Shown here: one piece after another, positions 43,121-49,796 of the stretch
Layout: each line of letters begins with the position of its first letter
Numbering within the stretch: the first letter of the stretch is position 1
Origin: JAPOVO01 sp026708165
GTDB lineage: Bacteria; Chloroflexota; UBA11872; VXNJ01
Assembly (NCBI GenBank): GCA_965208775.1
Contig: OZ242360.1
Coordinates: 1,860,001-1,924,000 of the forward strand
DNA length: 64,000 bases
Reading direction: 5' to 3'
Notes under the pieces: generated by a model
What the model saw: only the letters and a program-made list of their open reading frames with translations
What the model was told of the DNA's origin: nothing
The model's database searches: none
Translations under genes and position numbers: made by a program

Positions 43121-43960
43121 ATGAAGACTCAACGACCGCTGTCCGACTACCAGATGGAGCAGTTCAGGACGTTCGGGTTCCTGGCGTTTCCGGGGCTGCT
43201 GGCCGACTGCGTCGACCGGATCATCGCGGAGTTCGAGGCTATCTGGGCGGCCCACGGCGGCGGGCACCACGGCCGCGCGCACGACGGCCTCAACCGGTCG
43301 GCCATAGTCCCGTTCCCCGACCAGAGCGAGTACCTGAGCTCGCTGCTGGACGATTCCCGAATACACGACGTCGTCTCGAGCATCTGCGGCGAGGACTTCA
43401 ACTACACCAGCGGCGACGGCAACCTGTACGCTGGCGATACCCGCTGGCACTCCGACGGCTACGGCGGCCGGCCGGTGCTTAGCATCAAGATGGCCTTCTA
43501 CCTCGACCCGACAACAAGGGACACAGGCGCCCTGCGCGTCATTCCGGGCAGCCATCGCGTGGGCGAGCCGTTCGCCGATGCGCTGGAGCGTAATCTGCGC
43601 AATGGCGGATTCGGCATCGCTCCCGACAAGGTCCCGGCCTGCGTGCTGGAGACCACGCCCGGCGACGTGCTGGTGTTCGACCACAACATCAAGCACGCTT
43701 CGTTCGGTGGCTCCGGGCGAAGGCGCATGTACACCATGAACTTCTCGGAGCGCTATCCGGAAGACAAGCTGCCCGAGCTGCGCCGCGTGCTCGGCAAGGA
43801 GGCCCGGTTCTGGATCGACCGGATTCACGGCGAGGCGATGGTCCGCACCGCCGGACCGGAGCGAATGGTCCACCTGCGCCAGGTTAGAGAGAACGACACC
43901 CACCTGGGCGACCTGGCGCGGGAGCTCAGGAATACGATGAAGGAGCCGTCCCGCAGCTAG
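43121..43960 (+). CDS. Phytanoyl-CoA dioxygenase (PhyH) family protein
   Basis: This 279-residue protein (numbering below from a possible GTG one codon earlier) has the PhyH-type double-stranded beta-helix: YQMEQFRTFGFLAFPGLL, the Fe(II) facial-triad start RWHSDGYGG (His111, Asp113), GALRVIPGSHRVGEPF, and VFDHNIKHASFGGSGRRRMY with the distal His193 and a 2-oxoglutarate-binding Arg. Members are Fe(II)/2-oxoglutarate oxygenases that hydroxylate small molecules; the substrate is unknown. GGAGG at 43111-43115 precedes GTG 43118 and ATG 43121; the ATG has better spacing. It is convergent with the B12-binding regulator, 16 bp apart. Confidence 0.88.
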   Translation: MKTQRPLSDYQMEQFRTFGFLAFPGLLADCVDRIIAEFEAIWAAHGGGHHGRAHDGLNRSAIVPFPDQSEYLSSLLDDSRIHDVVSSICGEDFNYTSGDGNLYAGDTRWHSDGYGGRPVLSIKMAFYLDPTTRDTGALRVIPGSHRVGEPFADALERNLRNGGFGIAPDKVPACVLETTPGDVLVFDHNIKHASFGGSGRRRMYTMNFSERYPEDKLPELRRVLGKEARFWIDRIHGEAMVRTAGPERMVHLRQVRENDTHLGDLARELRNTMKEPSRS

Positions 43961-43976
43961 CCGCCAACGGTCGGCG

Positions 43977-44894
43977 CTACCGGTCCTCCGTTGAGACAAG
44001 CTCGGCGATCGGGACGTTCAGGGCGTCGGCGATCTTGACGACGGCTCCCATCGTCAGGTTCTGCCTGCCGCGCTCGACCATGCTGATATAGGTGCGGTCC
44101 AGACCCGACGCTTCGGCAAGGTCCTGCTGAGTCATCTTGAGCGTCGTGCGGATCGAGTTGATCTTGCGTCCCATGGCGGCCAGATGATCTGTAAGCGACA
44201 GCCTCGGGCGCTCCAGCCCCACCAGACTTCGGGCCTGATCCACCGCGTGCCGCGCATCCCGACCGAACGCGTCGCCGCCCAGAGACTGGACGTCAAGCTC
44301 TTCCGGGTAGACCGCTAGTCCTCCGAGAAGCACCTTCGGCGCGAGATTCAGCTTCCCCAGAGCCGCGGTCGCCTCTCTGGCGTTTGGCAAGAATTCGGGC
44401 AGCGTGCACGATAGAGCCACGATATCGACATCTCTTTGTCGAACAAACTCGACAAGGTCTTTCGCGGGCGTCCCCTTTCCCAGGAAATCGACCTCCCAGC
44501 CGTCCATGGAGAGAAAGTCGGCCACCATGCGGGCCCCGAGTACGTGCTCGTCGCCTTCGACCGGCGTCACCACGGCACGCATGCCCAAGAGTCTGCGAGG
44601 CTGCATTTCCTCTCTGAGCGTGTCCATTACGGACATCGTTATGGAGGTGGCCAGGTGCTCCTGGGCGACGTTGAGCGCGCCCTCGTGCCAAAGCTCCCCG
44701 ATCCTGTCCTGTGAGGGCGCGAGCACCTCCAGATAAATCCTGTCCGCGCCGATTCCTTGCTTTCGCGCGTTCGCGATCACCGTGTGGGCTAGGGCTTGCT
44801 CGCCCCGCACAAGAGCATCGACGTACCGGTTTAGTGGTCCTGTTGAGTCAGACTTTCGTGCCAATAGCGACCTGCTTTGATTGATAGTCAACAT
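43977..44894 (-). CDS. Cobalamin-binding, CarH-like sensor with C-terminal XRE DNA-binding domain
   Basis: The 305-residue protein has three parts. Residues about 20-95 form a B12_binding_2-type helical cap with Trp69 and Glu79-His80, spaced as in the W-x9-EH motif that shields the adenosyl group in CarH photoreceptors. Residues about 102-225 are a Rossmann B12-binding domain with DEHVLGARM, where Asp115, His117 and Gly120 give the DxHxxG motif with the cobalt-ligand His, and a later VLLGGLAVY strand. Residues about 235-300 are an XRE (HTH_3) domain: MGRKINSIRTTLKMTQQDLA, SGLDRTYISMVERGRQ. CarH/LitR proteins have an N-terminal MerR domain instead, so the order and type of the DNA-binding domain are unusual. 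It is probably a light- or B12-responsive transcription factor. The start ATG at 44894 overlaps a candidate operator repeat. Confidence 0.85.
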   Translation of the reverse strand: MLTINQSRSLLARKSDSTGPLNRYVDALVRGEQALAHTVIANARKQGIGADRIYLEVLAPSQDRIGELWHEGALNVAQEHLATSITMSVMDTLREEMQPRRLLGMRAVVTPVEGDEHVLGARMVADFLSMDGWEVDFLGKGTPAKDLVEFVRQRDVDIVALSCTLPEFLPNAREATAALGKLNLAPKVLLGGLAVYPEELDVQSLGGDAFGRDARHAVDQARSLVGLERPRLSLTDHLAAMGRKINSIRTTLKMTQQDLAEASGLDRTYISMVERGRQNLTMGAVVKIADALNVPIAELVSTEDR

Positions 44895-44915
44895 TCACGT
44901 CGAATATAGTTGACA
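44884..44915. promoter_or_regulatory. Direct repeats at the start of the B12-XRE regulator gene
   Basis: ATAGTCAACA (44884-44893) and ATAGTTGACA (44906-44915) match at eight of ten bases and start 22 bp apart, about two helical turns. The first overlaps the regulator's start codon. Such spacing suits oligomer binding and autoregulation. The rest of the 44895-45297 spacer is AT-rich to 44975, then GC-rich with no convincing gene; it should carry the promoters of the regulator and of the DUF378 gene. Confidence 0.4.
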
Positions 44916-45297
44916 GACTACCATCGGACTGTTAGTTTTATACCACATCAACGATACATATAACCAACAGGAAGCCGATGGTCAGCAATTTGTCAGCCAG
45001 CTCTACAGCGAGAGTGGAGCGGCAATACAGGGCGGCAAGCAAGCCGGTCTATGACCGTCTCGAAGCGCCGCACGGGATGCGGCGGCATGGCGGCAAGCGA
45101 ACAGCCAGACCGTCCGGCGGTTCAGTTGGTTCACGGGCGGTCGAGTCACGTGCCCGCGGAAGGAGGACGCCACCCGGATCGAAGAAATAGCGGAGGGACG
45201 GCGGTCCGAGCGCCAGGCCGTTGTCCCGGAGACGCTTGATAGCAGGCGCGAGTCAACGGACGAATCAAGCAAGTCATAACAGGGAGATTCTTGGGAG

Positions 45298-45501
45298 ATG
45301 GAAATCGTTCAGATAGTGGCAATCGTGCTGGCGGCTATTGGCGCCTTGAACTGGGGGCTCGTCGGGCTGTTCAAGTTCGACCTGGTGGCCTTCGTGGCCG
45401 GCGGAAAGAAGTTCGGGGAGGTCAATCCGTTCTCGCGATTGGTTTACATCCTCGTGGCGATCGCGGGTGTGCTCGCCCTCACGGCGATCACGGAGTTATA
45501 G
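45298..45501 (+). CDS. DUF378 family small membrane protein
   Basis: The 67-residue protein has two hydrophobic helices (VQIVAIVLAAIGALNWGLVGL and RLVYILVAIAGVLALTAI) and the DUF378 hallmark GALNWGLVGLFKFDLVAFV with the Asn-Trp pair. Family members (YuzA-like) are short inner-membrane proteins of unknown function. The ATG at 45298 follows AGGGAGATTCTTGG. It is followed by the four-FAS1 gene on the same strand after 78 bp, and the two are probably co-transcribed. Confidence 0.85.
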   Translation: MEIVQIVAIVLAAIGALNWGLVGLFKFDLVAFVAGGKKFGEVNPFSRLVYILVAIAGVLALTAITEL

Positions 45502-45579
45502 CTTGCGACACAAGACCCGTGAATCGATCGCGAGGTCTTGTCCATATCACCTTCAAAGGAGAAGGAGCTTGAAATCAAG

Positions 45580-47487
45580 ATGATTAACGTAATCGGGGTA
45601 CTGCGCCGCGGCATGGCGCGTGGGGGTATCTTCATCGCGGCTCTGGCGCTGGTAACCGCTCTGGTAGCGGCGGCCTGCGACAACGAGGAAGCCGTAGTGA
45701 CTGCTTCCCCGACTCCAACGCCCGTGCCGCAGGCTCCGGTTGAAACCACGTCTGCACCGGAGCCGGTCGCTCAGGCAGACATAGTCGACATAGCCGTCGG
45801 CGACGGCAGATTCGGGACATTGGTGGCCGCTCTGGAAGCGGCGGGTCTTGTAGGCACGTTGCAAGGCGAAGGGCCGTTTACGGTTTTCGCGCCTACCGAC
45901 GAAGCGTTCGCGAAGCTGCCCGAAGGGACGGTGGAGGCACTGCTGGGCGACATCCCGGCGTTAACTGACATCCTGCTGTACCACGTAGTCGCCGGGGCCG
46001 TCAGCTCCGAGCAGGTCGTGACGCTGGACTCAGCCGAGACCGTACAGGGCGAAAGCCTTGCTATCTCGGTCGACGGCGGGACGGTCTCGATAGGTCAAGC
46101 AACGGTGCTTATCGCCGACATCGAGGCGTCCAACGGGGTCATCCACGTGATCGACGCAGTGCTGATCCCGCAGCCGGCCGCCGCGATGGAAGAGACGACC
46201 GAGCCGGAACCGGCGGTTGCGACCGACATCGTGGAGATAGCCGTCAATGACGGCAGGTTCACGACATTGGTAACCGCGCTGGAAGCTGCGGGCCTGGTAG
46301 ACACGTTGCAAGGCGAAGGACCGTTCACGGTCTTCGCGCCGACCGACGACGCGTTCGCGAGCCTGCCGGAGGGCACGGTCGAGTCGCTGCTGGGCGACAT
46401 CCCGGCGTTGACGAACATCTTGCTGTACCACGTAGTTGCCGGGGCCGTTAGCTCCGAGCAGGTGGTGACGCTGGACTCGGCGGAGACCGTGCAGGGCGAA
46501 AGCCTTGCTATCTCGGTCGACGGCGGGACGGTCTCGATAGGCGAAGCAACGGTGCTTGTTGCCGACATCGAGGCGTCCAACGGCGTCATTCACGTGATCG
46601 ACACGGTGCTGATCCCGCAGCCGGAAACCGCGATGGAAGAGACGACCGAGCCGGAGCCAGTCGCGCAGCCCGACATCGTTGAGATAGCCGTTAACGACGG
46701 CAGGTTCACGACGCTGGTGGCCGCGCTTGATGCGGCGGGTCTCGTCGAGACGTTGCAAAGCGAGGGACCGTTCACGGTCTTCGCGCCGACCGACGACGCG
46801 TTCGCGAGCCTGCCCGAGGGCACAGTCGAGGCACTGCTGGGCGACATCCCGGCTTTGACTGACATCCTCCTTTACCACGTCGTTGCTGGAGCCGTTAGCT
46901 CCGAGCAGGTCGTGACGCTGGATTCAGCCGAGACCGTACAGGGCGAAAGCCTTGCTATCTCGGTCGACGGCGGGACGGTCTCGATAGGCGAAGCAACGGT
47001 GCTTATTGCCGACATCGAGGCGTCCAATGGCGTCATTCACGTGATCGACACGGTGTTGATCCCGCAGCCCGAGGCACAAGCCGACATCGTGGAGCTGGCA
47101 GTCAATGACGGCAGGTTCACGACATTGGTGGCCGCGCTTGAAGCGGCGGGTCTCGTCGAGACGTTGCAAGGCGAAGGACCGTTCACGGTCTTCGCGCCGA
47201 CCGACGACGCGTTCGCGAGCCTGCCGGAGGGCACGGTCGAGGCACTGCTGGGCGACATCCCGGCGTTGACGAACATCTTGCTATACCACGTAGTTGCCGG
47301 GGCCGTTAGCTCCGAGCAGGTGGTGACGCTGGACTCGGCGGAGACCGTGCAGGGCGCGAGTTTTGCGATATCGGTCGACGGCGGGACGGTCTCGATAGGT
47401 GAAGCAACGGTGCTCATCGCGGACATCGAGGCGTCCAACGGGATCATCCACGTCATCGATTCGGTGCTCGTGCCACCCGCAAACTAG
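45580..47487 (+). CDS. Exported protein with four near-identical FAS1 (fasciclin) domains
   Basis: This 635-residue protein has a signal sequence (GIFIAALALVTALVAAAC, lipobox-like Cys34) and a Pro/Thr linker. Four FAS1 domains of about 130 residues follow. Each has DIVEIAVNDGRFTTLVAAL, GPFTVFAPTDDAFASLPEGT (H1 box region), ILLYHVVAGAVSSEQVVTL and ASNGVIHVIDTVLIPQ (H2 box). The domains are separated by short AMEETTEPEP linkers, absent between the third and fourth. The repeats are almost identical at protein and DNA level, so they arose by recent tandem duplication. FAS1 proteins mediate adhesion or matrix binding at the cell surface. The ATG at 45580 is preferred over an in-frame alternative at 45538, with GGAG about 14 bases upstream. 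A strong terminator follows at 47591. Confidence 0.9.
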   Translation: MINVIGVLRRGMARGGIFIAALALVTALVAAACDNEEAVVTASPTPTPVPQAPVETTSAPEPVAQADIVDIAVGDGRFGTLVAALEAAGLVGTLQGEGPFTVFAPTDEAFAKLPEGTVEALLGDIPALTDILLYHVVAGAVSSEQVVTLDSAETVQGESLAISVDGGTVSIGQATVLIADIEASNGVIHVIDAVLIPQPAAAMEETTEPEPAVATDIVEIAVNDGRFTTLVTALEAAGLVDTLQGEGPFTVFAPTDDAFASLPEGTVESLLGDIPALTNILLYHVVAGAVSSEQVVTLDSAETVQGESLAISVDGGTVSIGEATVLVADIEASNGVIHVIDTVLIPQPETAMEETTEPEPVAQPDIVEIAVNDGRFTTLVAALDAAGLVETLQSEGPFTVFAPTDDAFASLPEGTVEALLGDIPALTDILLYHVVAGAVSSEQVVTLDSAETVQGESLAISVDGGTVSIGEATVLIADIEASNGVIHVIDTVLIPQPEAQADIVELAVNDGRFTTLVAALEAAGLVETLQGEGPFTVFAPTDDAFASLPEGTVEALLGDIPALTNILLYHVVAGAVSSEQVVTLDSAETVQGASFAISVDGGTVSIGEATVLIADIEASNGIIHVIDSVLVPPAN

Positions 47488-47590
47488 CCTCGCGCAGGGG
47501 GCCGCGACCGGCGATCACTTCCCCCTTTTCCCTTCCCTATCCGGTCGTGCGCTCCCTTGCGCAACCATACCGCTGCGCGAGAACAGCGGG

Positions 47591-47630
47591 GAGCTCTGGA
47601 GTCCGATTGGCGGACTCCAGAGCTCTTTGT
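47591..47630 (+). terminator. Intrinsic terminator after the FAS1 gene
   Basis: GAGCTCTGGAGTCCG (47591-47605) pairs perfectly with CGGACTCCAGAGCTC (47611-47625) around a five-base loop and is followed by TTTGT on the plus strand. It lies 103 bp past the FAS1 stop codon. It may also limit read-through from the convergent cysteine-hydrolase gene. Confidence 0.8.
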
Positions 47631-47754
47631 AAAAGGATGGGAAGACTCGCCCGCGGGCGCTAAGGGCAGTCTTGATCGGGGCGCGTGGAGCAGGTGGTTG
47701 CGCCGGGTGAAGTTGCAGTTCCTCGTCTTTCTCTGGGCGGAGGAGTGTCGGCGC

Positions 47755-48477
47755 TTAGTCCCCGTTGAGCAATTCGACAACCTCTCGGGTCAGTGGCGTC
47801 TTTCCGAACACCCGGCGGAAATTCAGCAGCGCGGCCTCGTGGCTGCCGGTATCGACCGTCGTGCAGGCGTCCGATGCGATGAATACGTTCCAGCCGCGGT
47901 CGGCGGCGTCGAGCGACGTGACCATCACGCACATGTCGGTCGCGATCCCCGTCACGACCAAAGTTGTTACGCCCAAATTGCGCAGGTGAAAGTCGATGCC
48001 CGTCGAGTTGAATGCGCTGCCCGTGTTTTTGTCGAGGACCAGCTCGTTGGGCATCGATCGAAGGCGGGGAATGATCCCGTGCCCCTCATCGCCGGCGACG
48101 GCCATGTGTCCCGACTCTCCGCCCGACGCGCCGCGCGCTACGGACTCCCGGCTCCGGCGCCGCGGAATCAGGTCGCTGCCGTCGGGCAGCAGGCTGCCGT
48201 GGCGCGTGAAGATCACCGGACGCGACCTCGATCGAAACGCCTCCAGCAGCATCTCGATGTTCTCAATCACCTTGGAAACGCGGTCCGCATATCGCTCGAA
48301 CAATGCCGGGTTCTGGCGTTTCATGCTCCGGGCCAGGTCGCTTTCCGAAGAGATGCAGTACTTCTGCATGTCTATAACGACGAGCGCCGACCGGTCGGCC
48401 TCGAACGGCAGGTCGAAGTCGAAGGAATCGTTCGGCCAGTCCGCGTCGCTGAGAAAATCTATCGAATTATCGATTGC
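47755..48477 (-). CDS. Isochorismatase-like cysteine hydrolase with lost standard start
   Basis: The family core is clear: SALVVIDMQKYC with the catalytic Asp, ELVLDKNTGSAFNSTGID with the catalytic Lys, and TTLVVTGIATDMCVMVTSLD with the nucleophile Cys. The first ATG (48369) lies inside the first core strand and would remove the Asp, so the protein must start upstream. The frame is open to a TAG at 48481 but has no ATG, GTG or TTG. A second, decayed copy of this 5' region at 51865-51979 has GTG exactly where this copy has GCA (48475-48477). The ancestral start was therefore probably GTG, mutated here. The gene may use a rare start (ATC 48474, ATA, CTG) or be weakly translated. The substrate is an unknown amide. 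Confidence 0.75.
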   Translation of the reverse strand, partial: AIDNSIDFLSDADWPNDSFDFDLPFEADRSALVVIDMQKYCISSESDLARSMKRQNPALFERYADRVSKVIENIEMLLEAFRSRSRPVIFTRHGSLLPDGSDLIPRRRSRESVARGASGGESGHMAVAGDEGHGIIPRLRSMPNELVLDKNTGSAFNSTGIDFHLRNLGVTTLVVTGIATDMCVMVTSLDAADRGWNVFIASDACTTVDTGSHEAALLNFRRVFGKTPLTREVVELLNGD

Positions 48478-48480
48478 GAG

Positions 48481-48540
48481 CTACCTCCGGAGCTTTGCGT
48501 ATCCGGGTCCGGCGCCTGAAGCCGCTGCGCCTTCGCGGGA
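48481..48540 (-). pseudogene. 3'-end remnant of a propeller-like membrane-protein gene
   Basis: Minus-strand codons here read QRLQAPDPDTQSSGGSSQ, matching the last residues of the intact gene at 51979-53634 (ERLQAPDLAAPGSGDS). The stop codon of the intact gene corresponds to a TCG here. Similarity fades upstream of the RLQAPD segment, so only about 20 codons remain. It lies directly before the intact cysteine hydrolase, reproducing an ancestral gene order. Confidence 0.65.
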
Positions 48541-48684
48541 CGCGATCCTCCACGGCGACACCGGCAGTCGTTTGACGGTCTTGACCGGCTGCCTGATATC
48601 AACCCTGGCTCAAGCCTGCTTCTGCTACCCAAGCGTCGCGGTTGAGTTTATTACGGGAGACGCGCCTGCGGCCCTTTATGTCCG

Positions 48685-48858
48685 TCAGTCGAACATCCAG
48701 GCGAACACGCTGCGCAAGTCGTCCCGGTGATCGTTCTGGCAGGCGGCCTCGGCCTGACCGCCGAACGTGTCTTTATGGATTGCCACGTTAGGGTGGTTTC
48801 CTAGATGCTCTTCAAGGAACAGTCTCGGATCCTCTCCGGCAAATGTGCTTGTTGGCAT
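48685..48858 (-). CDS. Possible small protein of 57 residues
   Basis: An ATG at 48856-48858, preceded by GGGGGTAAGCG, opens a 57-codon frame (starting MPTSTFAGEDPRLFLEEHLG, ending VFAWMFD) with balanced composition, no long runs of Arg or Pro, and a TGA at 48685. It is the only protein-like frame in 48541-48998. The protein is acidic and probably soluble. No family is recognised; coding is uncertain. The surrounding spacer otherwise shows nothing. Confidence 0.4.
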   Translation of the reverse strand: MPTSTFAGEDPRLFLEEHLGNHPNVAIHKDTFGGQAEAACQNDHRDDLRSVFAWMFD

Positions 48859-48998
48859 CGCTTACCCCCTTCGCCAAATGCTGACTGGACCTGTTCGGCG
48901 TGATAGTTTCATGCAGTTGTCAGCGGAGCGCGGCGCTGACCGAGGCCGTCAGGAACCGACGCGACAATAGCGGACGCAGGATTGGGGGATATGTCTGT

Positions 48999-49688
48999 AT
49001 GAGCCCGGCAGAAGCGATTTCTTCGGTATTCCGCAACTACGTCAACTTCAGCGGACTGGCGCCGCGGTCGGAATACTGGTGGTTCACCCTGTTTTCCGTC
49101 GTCTCACAGATTGTCTTGAACTTCGTCCCCTTTTTCGGGTGGATTTATTCGCTGGTTCTGTTCCTGCCAACGCTGGCCGTGACTGCGCGACGGTTGCATG
49201 ACACCAACCGGACAGGGTGGTGGGTGCTTGCTTACGTGGTTCCAGCATTGACATTTTTGGCGCTGGCGGTCGCCCTCGCTGCGCTATTTGGATTCGGTGC
49301 TGTGGACCCCTCGTTTATCGATGAAGGTGACTGGGAAGCGATTGCCATTTTTCTCGGCATGCTCTTCGTCATCGTCGCAATCGTCAGCCTTGTGCTGGCG
49401 ATAGTGCTGATAATCTTCCTGATACTGCCCGGCACCCAGGGACCCAACCGATTCGGGCCCGATCCTTTGCAGCAGCAGGGGACGGGTGGATTCGGCCACT
49501 ACCCGGACCCAGGTGATTCCTACACTCCGACTCCCCCAACGGGAAGCTCCAGCGAAGCTCCCCGCGACTCAGGCCTGCCTGAGACACCGTCAGAACCGGC
49601 GCCTGAGGAAAGGCAATTCTGCTCCCAGTGCGGTACGCGATTGCAGCCGGAGGCACGGTTCTGCACCGAGTGCGGCACGGCTGTCTGA
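48999..49688 (+). CDS. DUF805 membrane protein with C-terminal zinc ribbon
   Basis: The 229-residue protein has a DUF805 domain: AISSVFRNYVNFSGLAPRSE, YWWFTLF, LPTLAVTARRLHDTNRTGWW (the conserved RRLHDxxxSGWW-type motif), then two long hydrophobic helices and FLILPGTQGPNRFGPDP. After a Pro/Ser linker it ends in a zinc ribbon, FCSQCGTRLQPEARFCTECG, with two CxxC pairs. DUF805 proteins are inner-membrane proteins of unknown function. The ATG at 48999 is chosen because SPAEAISSVF begins the conserved part; the frame reaches 48900. It is followed by a DUF2339 gene that carries a zinc ribbon at its N-terminus, suggesting the two proteins are partners. Confidence 0.85.
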   Translation: MSPAEAISSVFRNYVNFSGLAPRSEYWWFTLFSVVSQIVLNFVPFFGWIYSLVLFLPTLAVTARRLHDTNRTGWWVLAYVVPALTFLALAVALAALFGFGAVDPSFIDEGDWEAIAIFLGMLFVIVAIVSLVLAIVLIIFLILPGTQGPNRFGPDPLQQQGTGGFGHYPDPGDSYTPTPPTGSSSEAPRDSGLPETPSEPAPEERQFCSQCGTRLQPEARFCTECGTAV

Positions 49689-49796
49689 GGACAGCCCCGG
49701 AATCTCTCGGTCCTGCATTCGAGCGGGGGATTGCCCGCCGCTAGTGATATGGTCTTCAAGCCGGGAGACGGCTAAGTGACTGGAAACTAGCGCTCC

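Noticed and set aside
45003..45272. Small frames in the spacer before DUF378
   Set aside because: Arg/Pro-rich with no start site or similarity; both strands have comparable open frames, as expected of GC-rich DNA.
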